Below, in pieces: positions 28,046 through 35,500 of a stretch of DNA of 64,000 bases (positions are counted from its first letter, which is position 1; the number at the start of each line of letters is the position of its first letter). The position numbers were made by a program, and so were the translations under genes. The DNA is from DATJGF01 sp035495315. GTDB taxonomy: Bacteria > Verrucomicrobiota > Verrucomicrobiia > Limisphaerales > UBA8199. The notes beneath the pieces were generated by a model. The model saw only the letters and a list, made by a program, of their open reading frames with translations. It ran no database searches and was not told where the DNA came from. The DNA is taken from the NCBI GenBank assembly GCA_035495315.1, contig DATJGF010000211.1:1-64000 (forward strand), in the 5' to 3' direction.

Positions 28046-29356
28046 ATGAAACACCTGTTTGCGGCCGCGCTCCTGGTTGCGATCTGCTCTCCATTGCTTC
28101 TTGCCGAAGACCTTAATTGGCCGGAATTTCGCGGCCCGCGCGGCAACGGCACCACCACCTCGAGCAAGCTTCCGTTGCGGTGGGGCGAGGACCCGGGCGA
28201 CAAAACCGTGAAATGGAAAACGGCCATTCATGGCAAAGCGTGGTCTTCTCCGGTGATTTGGGGGAAGCAAATCTGGCTGACCTCGGCAACCGAAGACGGA
28301 CGCGAACTTTTCGTGCTTTGCGTCGAGCCACAGACCGGGAAGATTGTCAGGGACCAAAAGCTCTTCGATGTCGAGAAGCCGCAGTACTGCATCCCGTTCA
28401 ATTCCTACGCCTCGCCCACCCCGGCCCTGGAACAGGATCGGGTTTATGTCACCTTCGGCGCCGCGGGCACTGCGTGCCTGGAGAGCCAAAGCGGCAAAGT
28501 CGTTTGGACCCGACGCGATCTTGAATGTAATCATTACCGCGGGCCCGGCTCATCGCCAATCCTGTTTGGTCGGTGGTTATTCCTGAATTTTGACGGGAGC
28601 GACCAACAATATGTCGTCGCCCTCGATAAGCAGACGGGTGAGACGGTGTGGAAGACCACGCGCTCGATCGATTTCAAAGATTTGGATTCGGACGGCAAAC
28701 CTGAAACGGAAGGCGATTCCCGCAAGGCGTTTGCCACTTGTCAGATAATCACTCTCGACGGCCAACCGGTCTTATTGAGCCAGGGATCAAAAGCCGTATA
28801 CGCGTATGTGCCCTCCACCGGCAAAGAGATCTGGCGCCTGGAAGATTACGGCAGCTACTCAGGTTGCACCCGACCGGTGAGCGGACATGGCTTGATCTAT
28901 ATCCCCAGCGGTTTTCCTTCCGGTCAAGTCCTGGCGATCAAACCGGGGAAAACAGGTGAACAGCTCGATGTTAAAACCAATGGGCCGCCCGCCATGCAAC
29001 TCCAAGTGGTCTGGAAAGACAAACATCATGCGCCCAAGAAGCCTTCCCTGTTGCTGGTGGACGATTTGCTTTACGCAATTGATGACAACGGCGTCGTGAC
29101 TTGCTGGGAGGCCGACAACGGCAAGGTCGTTTGGAGCGAAAATATCGGCGGCCATTTCACCGCTGCCCCCTTAGCAGCGCCGGGTCGAATTTACTTATTT
29201 AGCGAAGAGGGCAAAACCACGGTCGTCGCGACCGGACGCGAATTCAAGAAACTCGCTGAGAGCCAACTGGGCGACGGGTTCATGGCTTCTCCTGCCATCT
29301 CAGGCAACGCGCTCTTCCTGCGCACCCGGACACAGTTGTTCCGAATCGAGGATTAA
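28046..29356 (+). CDS. secreted PQQ-binding-like beta-propeller protein (436 aa)
   Basis: A signal peptide (MKHLFAAALLVAICSPLLLA) is followed by LNWPEFRGPRGNGTT, the standard opening of secreted PQQ-like propellers of Planctomycetes and Verrucomicrobiota. Repeated blades are visible: ELFVLCVEPQTGKIV, TACLESQSGKVVWTRRDLE, YVVALDKQTGETVWKTTRS, YAYVPSTGKEIWRLE and VTCWEADNGKVVWSEN. It should be periplasmic; a redox role needs cofactor residues that cannot be judged by eye, and many such proteins are simple propellers. The ATG at 28046 is chosen because it opens the signal peptide; it lies next to the predicted transcription start. Confidence 0.9.
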   Translation: MKHLFAAALLVAICSPLLLAEDLNWPEFRGPRGNGTTTSSKLPLRWGEDPGDKTVKWKTAIHGKAWSSPVIWGKQIWLTSATEDGRELFVLCVEPQTGKIVRDQKLFDVEKPQYCIPFNSYASPTPALEQDRVYVTFGAAGTACLESQSGKVVWTRRDLECNHYRGPGSSPILFGRWLFLNFDGSDQQYVVALDKQTGETVWKTTRSIDFKDLDSDGKPETEGDSRKAFATCQIITLDGQPVLLSQGSKAVYAYVPSTGKEIWRLEDYGSYSGCTRPVSGHGLIYIPSGFPSGQVLAIKPGKTGEQLDVKTNGPPAMQLQVVWKDKHHAPKKPSLLLVDDLLYAIDDNGVVTCWEADNGKVVWSENIGGHFTAAPLAAPGRIYLFSEEGKTTVVATGREFKKLAESQLGDGFMASPAISGNALFLRTRTQLFRIED

Positions 29357-29364
29357 GCAGGGCG

Positions 29365-29895
29365 TCAGCGCGGATTAGGCATCGCACCTGGTTTGCTTCG
29401 GCCGCTTCGAAGACTTGCGTGATATGACCCTGGAGGTTGGCTGGGTGGATTCCGCCTCGCATTTCTAATTCGAATCGATTTCCCCAGAGCAGTCTCATCA
29501 CGCGGCGGTGAGCTCCTCGGGCGAGTCAGCCACGTGAGCGCATGCTCGAAATCACCGAACGCACAGACATCCCACCCGTGCAGCGTACCCACAAAGGCGA
29601 ATAGCCGGGCGCGTTTATGCGGGTCGGAGTGGTACAAAATTGCCAGCCTCAACTCTTTTGTGAATCCGGCTGCGGGAAAAGTATTCACCAGTTCCACCAG
29701 GTCGGATGTGGTGAACACCGGCTTTGGACCTGGTTGCATCCCGCGCAAGTCCAGCACCGCATTGTAGACACCTCGTTTGTGGCATGCAGCGGCCAGCGCG
29801 CCCAAAGCCGCTTTGCTCGCGGCGAGATCGAATCGTCCCTCCGGTCCGAGCCGGACGAACTCTGCCGCGCGGATGAGCTCAATTTGCCATGACAT
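29365..29895 (-). CDS. hypothetical STAS-like protein (176 aa)
   Basis: From the ATG at 29895 the protein reads MSWQIELIRAAEFVRLGPEG, then a possible STAS/SpoIIAA-like alpha/beta fold: AALGALAAACHKRGVYNAVLDLRG, LVELVNTFPAAGFTKELRLA and FAFVGTLHGWDVCAFGDFEHALTWL. The last 45 residues (after TRPRSSPPRDET) are basic and low in hydrophobic residues, unlike the rest, and may result from an old frameshift that extended the frame. Convergent with the PQQ gene, whose stop is eight bases away. Domain call is tentative. Confidence 0.6.
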   Translation of the reverse strand: MSWQIELIRAAEFVRLGPEGRFDLAASKAALGALAAACHKRGVYNAVLDLRGMQPGPKPVFTTSDLVELVNTFPAAGFTKELRLAILYHSDPHKRARLFAFVGTLHGWDVCAFGDFEHALTWLTRPRSSPPRDETALGKSIRIRNARRNPPSQPPGSYHASLRSGRSKPGAMPNPR

Positions 29896-30089
29896 AATTC
29901 CAGCCTTTGTTGGTCTCTCGACATTGAATCCGAGCTCACCTCGATGCAAGCGCAGAGTTTTAAGCTATCCGTGACTAGAGGCGCATCGTGGGGGGCCGTT
30001 GCCCAAACGTTTTTCGGAAGGCCGACCTCGGCAACGGCCCCGAAAGCAAAACAATAGCCAGAAATAAATGAGTTTGGTTGAATCTGCTG

Positions 30090-32720
30090 ATGAATTCGCC
30101 AACCGCGATCCCCAAGTGGAGGTTAGTAAAAACCATTTGTTTCGACCTGTTCCTCTTATCGACGAGCTTCGCGGCTACAGCTCAAACGGTTTCGATTATT
30201 GTTAGTGATCGTTCAGCGAAACCTGTCGAGCATGGCGTCAGCAAACTCAAAGCCACGCTTCAACAAAGGGGGGCATCGCTGGAGGAAGTTGGTTCGGTCC
30301 GTGAAACAAAAGGTCAACTCATCGTGGTGGCGGGCATTGTAGGTTCAGCTTCAGGTGAAGCGACAAAACTGCTGGCCGAAAAAAATGTTTCTGCGCCAAA
30401 GGATCCGGAGTCGCTGCTGATCCGGCGGTTCAACCGTGGCGGCAAGACAGTGGTGCTGATTGCAGGAGCCGATCCGCGCGGCTTGATGTATGGATTGCTG
30501 GAGGTCGCAGAACGAGTCGGTTGGGCGACGTCGACCAACAATCCTTTCAGTGAGGTGAGAGACGCGGACGAGAAACCGTACGCACCGGAACGCGCCTTGT
30601 CGATCTACACCTTCAATCGCGATTACTGGGAGAGCCGCTTTTTCGATGAAGCGTATTGGTCGCGCTATCTGGATATGTTGGCCGAGAACCGCTTCGATTC
30701 TCTGGTCGTCATTTTCGGGTACGAGAATGGTGGCTTTCTGGCGCCCTGCTATCCTTACTTTTTTGAGGTGGAGGGTTTCCAGAACGTTCGCATGGTGGGC
30801 ATCACCCCGGAAGAGCAACGGCGCAATCTTGGTGCCTTAAACCGGCTCATCGGGATGGCGCATGACCGAGGCATTAGGTTCACGGTTGGCATTTGGGACC
30901 ATATTTACCGCGGTGGCGTGCAGGGTGGCGGCATTCCCGGCGCGGATGAAGGCACCAGGCGACCCGTTCCCGGGCTGGTCTGGGGCGTTACCGGCGAGAA
31001 TCTCGTTTCTTACACCAAAGCGGCCCTCGCCAAATTTGTTGGCCTCGTGCCAAACCTCGATGCGATTCAGTTCCGCATGCACGACGAATCGGGCCTGAAG
31101 AACAACGAACAGGGGGCGTTCTGGCGCGACGTTTTCCTCCAGATGAAACAGAAGGCCCCCAGGTTGCGCCTCGATTTGCGTGCCAAGGGTCTTCCCGATT
31201 CCGTCATCGACACCGCCCGGGAAGTTGGCGTGCCGTTCCGTATCACAACCAAGTTTTGGATGGAGCAAATGGGGCTGCCTTTCCATCCAACGCATATCAA
31301 TCGCGAGAACCAATTCGATCGGCGACACAGCTACGCCGACATGCTGCGGTATCCGCAGTTATACAAAATGCACTGGCGACTCTGGAATGGCGGCACGGCA
31401 CGCGTTTTGTTGTGGGCCGATCCGGATTACGCGCGACGGTTTGCTGAAAGCTCACATCTTTACGACGGCGACGGCTTCGAAGTGAACGAGCCGCTCTGCA
31501 CAAAAATGGAAGGTCAGCCGCACGACAGCAAACCCTTTGAACTGCTCTCCCCGGCCCATCGTTATTACACCTATGAGTTCGAGCGCTATTGGCATTTCTT
31601 CCAAGTGTTCGGCCGGATCGGGTACGACACCAATGCTGCGCCGGAAATTTGGGAACATGAATTTGAGCAACGTTTCGGCAAGGCCGCTGGCCCTCATATT
31701 GAGCAGGCCCTGCACCACGCCAGCCGCGTTCTGCCGCGCATCGTCGCCTCCTGTTATCCTTACAGCGCCTTTCCGATGACGCGCGGCTGGGCCGAAAAGC
31801 AACGACTCGGTAATTTACCGCAGTATGCCAAAGCTGAAGGTAGCGACATTCAGCAATTCGCCAGCTTCGACGAAGAGGCCCGGCTGCTGATTGAAGGCGC
31901 AGAAACCGCAAAGGTCCGTCCGGCTGCGAACAGCGATTGGTTTTCACGCACCGCCGACGAAATCACGGCTAGCTTGGCGAAAGCGCAGGGAGGCATCGGC
32001 ACAAACGGAACGAAGGAATTTGAGTCGACCGTCACCGATCTGAAGATTCTCGCCAATCTGGCCCTGTTTCATTCCCGCCGTATTCCCGCAGCCGTCAACT
32101 ATCGATTGTTCGAACGCACCAAAGACCCGCAAGCTCTTGCTCAAGCAATCACGGACGAACAAAAAGCAACGGCGGCCTGGCGACAAATGGTCAGGGCGGC
32201 CGGAGATTTTTACGCCGACGACCTCAAGATGGGAGTACGCACCGCGGACCTCTGCGGTCATTGGAAAGACGAGTTGGTTGCACTTGAGAAAGGTGTCGCC
32301 GTTCTGCAGCAGCAACTCAGCGCGCTACAGCCGAGCCCTGGCTCCAAACCCGCCCCTCGCTTCACAGGAACGGACTCGCCGACGGACAAAACCGTTCCTC
32401 AAGTGATTCATCAACCTATCACTTCCGCCGCGATTGGCACACCGATCACCATCAGCGCCGAAGTGCGCACTCCGGCCGGAGTGAAGTGGGTGCGTGTCCA
32501 GTTCCGTAGCGTTAATCAACACCAGGATTTTCGATCTGTGCCGATGCTACCCTCAAACAAGGAGAAGAACCGATACGAGGCCGTCATTTCAGCGCAAGAG
32601 ATCGAACCGAAGTGGGATCTAATGTATTTCATTGAAGCCATGGGTAAAGATGGCAACGGCTGTATCTATCCCGATTTGAACAGAGAGACTCCGTACGTGG
32701 TAGTGAGCCTGAAAAGGTAA
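30090..32720 (+). CDS. large secreted alpha-glucuronidase/GH-like protein (876 aa)
   Basis: The ATG at 30090 begins MNSPTAIPKWRLVKTICFDL followed by a signal-peptide core (FLLSTSFAATAQT). Residues 30-170 resemble the N-terminal beta/alpha domain of glycoside hydrolases (ETKGQLIVVAGIVG, KTVVLIAGADPRGLMYGLLEVAE) as in GH67/GH115 proteins. A TIM-barrel-like region follows (YWSRYLDMLAENRFDSLVVI, RNLGALNRLIGMAHDRGIRF, PNLDAIQFRMHDESG), then helical repeats and a C-terminal beta domain. Acidic residues in the barrel could be catalytic, but cannot be assigned by eye. It is probably an exported enzyme acting on plant or bacterial glycans. Confidence 0.7.
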   Translation: MNSPTAIPKWRLVKTICFDLFLLSTSFAATAQTVSIIVSDRSAKPVEHGVSKLKATLQQRGASLEEVGSVRETKGQLIVVAGIVGSASGEATKLLAEKNVSAPKDPESLLIRRFNRGGKTVVLIAGADPRGLMYGLLEVAERVGWATSTNNPFSEVRDADEKPYAPERALSIYTFNRDYWESRFFDEAYWSRYLDMLAENRFDSLVVIFGYENGGFLAPCYPYFFEVEGFQNVRMVGITPEEQRRNLGALNRLIGMAHDRGIRFTVGIWDHIYRGGVQGGGIPGADEGTRRPVPGLVWGVTGENLVSYTKAALAKFVGLVPNLDAIQFRMHDESGLKNNEQGAFWRDVFLQMKQKAPRLRLDLRAKGLPDSVIDTAREVGVPFRITTKFWMEQMGLPFHPTHINRENQFDRRHSYADMLRYPQLYKMHWRLWNGGTARVLLWADPDYARRFAESSHLYDGDGFEVNEPLCTKMEGQPHDSKPFELLSPAHRYYTYEFERYWHFFQVFGRIGYDTNAAPEIWEHEFEQRFGKAAGPHIEQALHHASRVLPRIVASCYPYSAFPMTRGWAEKQRLGNLPQYAKAEGSDIQQFASFDEEARLLIEGAETAKVRPAANSDWFSRTADEITASLAKAQGGIGTNGTKEFESTVTDLKILANLALFHSRRIPAAVNYRLFERTKDPQALAQAITDEQKATAAWRQMVRAAGDFYADDLKMGVRTADLCGHWKDELVALEKGVAVLQQQLSALQPSPGSKPAPRFTGTDSPTDKTVPQVIHQPITSAAIGTPITISAEVRTPAGVKWVRVQFRSVNQHQDFRSVPMLPSNKEKNRYEAVISAQEIEPKWDLMYFIEAMGKDGNGCIYPDLNRETPYVVVSLKR

Positions 32721-32774
32721 AGTTCTTCGGGTGGTAGGCGGCTTCGTAGCGGTGGGCGTCTCGCCTGCCTTAGA

Positions 32775-32793
32775 GCCGGGCATCTTGCCCGGC
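32775..32793. repeat. GC-rich hairpin in a dispersed-repeat-like intergenic segment
   Basis: GCCGGGC and GCCCGGC form a perfect 7-bp stem with an ATCTT loop, 55 bases after the secreted GH-like gene. No T-run follows. The flanks carry GGTGGTAGGCGG at the left and, at the right, a complement-strand CGTAGGCCGTCAGGTGG that resembles an arm of the palindromic element at 35537-35610. It may therefore be a decayed member of that family, with possible secondary use as a terminator. Confidence 0.5.
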
Positions 32794-32958
32794 GGATTAA
32801 ACCCATCTATACGACCACCTGACGGCCTACGTCCAACGGGTTTGGCCTGTGGTTTACGCGCCGTCATCTTTAATTGAATTTCAGTGCTTCATTCGCTATT
32901 ACTTTCCCCGAACCTGGCATCGCCACAAGAGGGCACAAAAAAGTAAAAGAGACGAATT

Positions 32959-33417
32959 ATGCCCAACAACACAAACACGGTCCGACTGCATCGAGTGCTC
33001 CGAGCACCGGCGGAGAGAGTTTATCGGGCGTTCCTTGATGGGGATGCGATGGCGAAGTGGCTTCCGCCGAATGGATTTACCGGTAAGGTGCATCAGCTGG
33101 ATGCGAAGGTTGGCGGCACTTACAAGATGTCCTTCACCAATTTCACTAGCGGCAAGAGTCATTCGTTCGGCGGGACATATGTCGAGTTGAAGCCGCACGA
33201 ACGGATCCGTTACACGAACAAATTCGATGACCCGAACTTGACTGGCGAAATGCAAACCACAATCAGTTTGAAGCAGGTCTTCTGCGGAACCGAGTTGAAC
33301 ATCACGCAGGAAGGGATCCCGTCGACGATCCCCGCCGAAGCCTGTTACCTCGGTTGGCAGGAATCGCTGACACTGTTGACGAAACTTGTCGAGGCGGAAA
33401 TACCGGATCAGCAGTAA
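32959..33417 (+). CDS. SRPBCC/AHSA1-family protein (152 aa)
   Basis: The sequence has the AHSA1 (activator of Hsp90 ATPase-like) layout of the START/Bet v1 fold: VRLHRVLRAPAERVYRAFLD, WLPPNGFTGKVHQLDAKVGG, KMSFTNFTSGKSHSFGGTYV, IRYTNKFDDPN, and a C-terminal helix WQESLTLLTKLVE. Such stand-alone proteins bind small hydrophobic ligands; an Hsp90 role is not implied in bacteria. An AAGAGACG segment just before the ATG may serve as ribosome-binding site. It is followed by the GFA gene 26 bases later, so they probably form one transcript. Confidence 0.9.
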   Translation: MPNNTNTVRLHRVLRAPAERVYRAFLDGDAMAKWLPPNGFTGKVHQLDAKVGGTYKMSFTNFTSGKSHSFGGTYVELKPHERIRYTNKFDDPNLTGEMQTTISLKQVFCGTELNITQEGIPSTIPAEACYLGWQESLTLLTKLVEAEIPDQQ

Positions 33418-33443
33418 CCAGTCTTCCACGAGGCGATTGCAAC

Positions 33444-33887
33444 ATGACCCCTCCGGAGCTTCCTTTTACCGGCGGCTGCGTTTGCGGAGCAATTCGTTAC
33501 GAGTGCTCCGCCCGGCCGATCATGACGTTCAAGTGCCACTGCCGCGACTGCCAGCAAGTGACCGGCGGCGCATTTGTCCCCGGCCTGCTGGTGCCATTGT
33601 CGGCATTTCGCCTGACCAAAGGGCAACTGCGTTATCATTTCACGCCGAGCTTAGCCGGCGGCAAACACAAGCGCGGCTTTTGCGCCGACTGCGGCTCGCG
33701 ACTCACCGGCGGAGAATCCGACGAACGGTCGACCGGTTTTATTGGTATCACTGCGGGCAGCCTGGATGATCCAAGCTGGTTCAGTCCACAGATGGATTTC
33801 TTTGTTTCAGACGCTCAGCCGTGGGACAAAATGGACCAGGCGATTCCGAAGTACGATTTGTATCCGCCACGGCCTGGCAAAACCTAG
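33444..33887 (+). CDS. GFA-family zinc-binding protein (147 aa)
   Basis: Cysteine pairs of the GFA (glutathione-dependent formaldehyde-activating-like) fold are visible: GGCVCGAIRYEC, FKCHCRDCQQVTGG and GFCADCGSRL. These bind structural and catalytic zinc. Most members are of unknown substrate, and the enzyme name should not be taken literally. The ATG at 33444 is the family start; the longer frame re-reads the upstream gene. It is 26 bases behind the SRPBCC gene and convergent with the MerR-type regulator. Confidence 0.9.
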   Translation: MTPPELPFTGGCVCGAIRYECSARPIMTFKCHCRDCQQVTGGAFVPGLLVPLSAFRLTKGQLRYHFTPSLAGGKHKRGFCADCGSRLTGGESDERSTGFIGITAGSLDDPSWFSPQMDFFVSDAQPWDKMDQAIPKYDLYPPRPGKT

Positions 33888-33940
33888 CGTGTTCAACTTC
33901 GACTGAACCGAGTTATAAGATCGGGATCGTCTTCATTGAC

Positions 33941-34014
33941 TCGTCCTCGTCGTCGTCACTCGATCTTCCCGGGGATTTTTCGAGGACGAAGGACGAAGAC
34001 GAGGAGGAGGACGA
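33941..34014. repeat. imperfect GACGA-rich inverted repeat between convergent genes
   Basis: A TCGTCCTCGTCGTCGTC arm is followed 35 bases later by GACGAAGACGAGGAGGAG and GACGA, which form a long imperfect stem. The element lies between the convergent GFA and MerR genes. It may be a simple-sequence repeat that also works as a bidirectional terminator; there is no clear T-run. Confidence 0.5.
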
Positions 34015-34038
34015 CACCGGCGCTCGGCAGAGTCAAAG

Positions 34039-34581
34039 TCAGTACTGATCCAATTCGCCGCGACTCCAGCGCCGGATTCGTTCTGTTTCATCTGCGGGAA
34101 TACCCAGCGAAAGCAAAAACTCCTGGTGGCCTTCCGGTGCGCGCCGCTCGAATTCCCGGTGCCAGCGGTACCGCGCCTTCTGGTTCATGCCCGCCGCGCG
34201 CAGCATTTCGACCCAAAGTTCCTTATCGACCGTCGCCGGGCGCTTGCCCGAAGCGACCTGGCGCAACAAGCCAGCGAGCAACCGCTGTTGCTTCTTAAGG
34301 CCGACGATGCTTTCGGCCGTCTCCCGCATGCGCTCTTCGAGCAGCCTGGTGCCGGGCTTGCCTCCGGAGGAAAGTACGGCGCGAATTTCCTTCAGTTTCA
34401 GCCCGGCCTCGCGGAAGTATCCGATCCGCTGCAATCGCTTTTGATCAATGTCCGTGTAGTAGCGGTAACCGGAACCGGTTCTGCCGGTCGGTTTGAGCAA
34501 GCCGAGACGGTCATAGTAGAGCAACGTGCTGCGGGAGAGGCCGCACGCTCGGGCAATTGTGGAAATTGAGTAGGTCTTCAT
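34039..34581 (-). CDS. MerR-family regulator with extra C-terminal domain (180 aa)
   Basis: The N-terminal winged helix is typical: TYSISTIARACGLSRSTLLY, YDRLGLLKPTGRTGSGYRYY and LQRIGYFREAGLKLKEIRAVL, then a dimerisation helix (LEERMRETAESIVGLKKQQR). The last 55 residues form a separate unit, ELWVEMLRAAGMNQKARY followed by RWHREFERRAPEGHQEFLLS and LGIPADETERIRRW. That unit matches the free 61-residue protein encoded just upstream. No cysteine-based metal site is visible in the regulator. The ATG at 34581 gives the family N-terminus. It probably binds a palindrome in its own operon promoter. Confidence 0.9.
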   Translation of the reverse strand: MKTYSISTIARACGLSRSTLLYYDRLGLLKPTGRTGSGYRYYTDIDQKRLQRIGYFREAGLKLKEIRAVLSSGGKPGTRLLEERMRETAESIVGLKKQQRLLAGLLRQVASGKRPATVDKELWVEMLRAAGMNQKARYRWHREFERRAPEGHQEFLLSLGIPADETERIRRWSRGELDQY

Positions 34582-34628
34582 TCCCGCGCAGGAGTGGCGT
34601 GACGTTTGCCCCGCCACTCCTGCGTCGA

Positions 34629-34814
34629 TTATCTACTTTCTGACCGGATCCGATCAATGTCTTCCGGCTTGAGTCCGAGCCACTCCAGGAAACCCTGGTG
34701 GCCGTCCGGGTGGCGGGTTTCAAACACCTTATGCCACCGATGCATTTGCGCCTGATCCAGGCCGACCTCCTGGAACATAGCGACCCATTCCTTCACCTTT
34801 ACGTTCTTCTTCAT
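34629..34814 (-). CDS. 61-aa stand-alone copy of the MerR C-terminal domain
   Basis: The protein MKKNVKVKEWVAMFQEVGL continues DQAQMHRWHKVFETRHPDG and HQGFLEWLGLKPEDIDRIRS. About 24 of 53 positions are identical, without gaps, to the C-terminus of the MerR regulator encoded 47 bases downstream; the shared core is W-V-M, then RWH-x2-FE-x-R-x-P-x-GHQ-x-FL-x2-LG, then RIR-x2-SR. It is helical, lacks TM segments and is complete, with an ATG and stop. It could compete with, or bind the same ligand or partner as, the regulator; no function is known to me. Both genes are probably co-transcribed. Confidence 0.8.
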   Translation of the reverse strand: MKKNVKVKEWVAMFQEVGLDQAQMHRWHKVFETRHPDGHQGFLEWLGLKPEDIDRIRSESR

Positions 34815-34854
34815 AGGTCTGCGTAGTATTTATATTGTCAGTTAGTTCGTTTGC

Positions 34855-34866
34855 GTCATGCATGAC
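34855..34866. promoter_or_regulatory. 12-bp palindrome GTCATGCATGAC, candidate MerR operator
   Basis: This perfect palindrome lies about 40 bases upstream of the 61-residue gene. On the minus strand a TATAAA (34834-34829) can serve as -10, and at 17-19 base spacing the -35 region falls inside or next to the palindrome. MerR proteins bind palindromes between or overlapping -35 and -10 with long spacers, so it is a plausible autoregulatory site. Confidence 0.4.
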
Positions 34867-35500
34867 ACCAGAGCCTAAAGTATGAAGTAATAGACGGGTC
34901 AAGCGCGGGAGCAATTTTTTGATCCGGCGCAGACCACATTAGATCCCACGGGAGGCAATCGAGGCAACTGACGGCTGCCGTGCTCTCCCGAGGTGCTGCC
35001 CGAAACCGCGAGATCGGTCGCTTGGAGAAATGGAAATACGGATCGCAGGCATATCCCCGTCATCTCTTCAAATTCATCGGACGGAATCTTCACAAGCCGA
35101 TCAAAATAAGAATAACTGCTTGTCCGGCAGTCACGCTGACGCCCAAAAAACCTACGCCTCATAGCTTGCATGGTCTACAATTACGTAGATGACTCAATCA
35201 TGCGCGGGGCCGATTATACGCATCCTCGTTTTGATAGTCGCTAGCCTCCTCGTCCGATGCTCCCATCTCAGCCCACCCGACGATTACTCCTGGAGGGACA
35301 AAGGTGGCGACCCAGGTCGTCTCGACCGGGGCGACGCAATGCGAACGCCTGCCCCGAGCAAATCTGCGCTACGACTTAGTCACTGGAGAGCTTGATCTCA
35401 GGAGGAGGTGTCCTACCCTTTGAGAAGATAGTGCTGAGAGTAGCGGCTGTCCGCCCCTGTTCCAGCCGTACTTTCGGGATGAGCTGAGAAAACTAAGTTT
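34867..35500. other. gene-free region upstream of the PD40 gene
   Basis: No recognisable gene was found on either strand. One short frame (35189-35395, plus) has a hydrophobic start ending LLVRCS that could mimic a lipoprotein signal, but its remainder is Arg/Asp-rich and looks non-coding. There is no hairpin with a T-run and no promoter I would defend. Confidence 0.45.

Noticed and set aside
34899..35171. 90-codon minus-strand frame upstream of the 61-residue gene
   Set aside because: Translation ends in a Ser/Gly/Arg-rich tail, no start signal, and no recognised domain.
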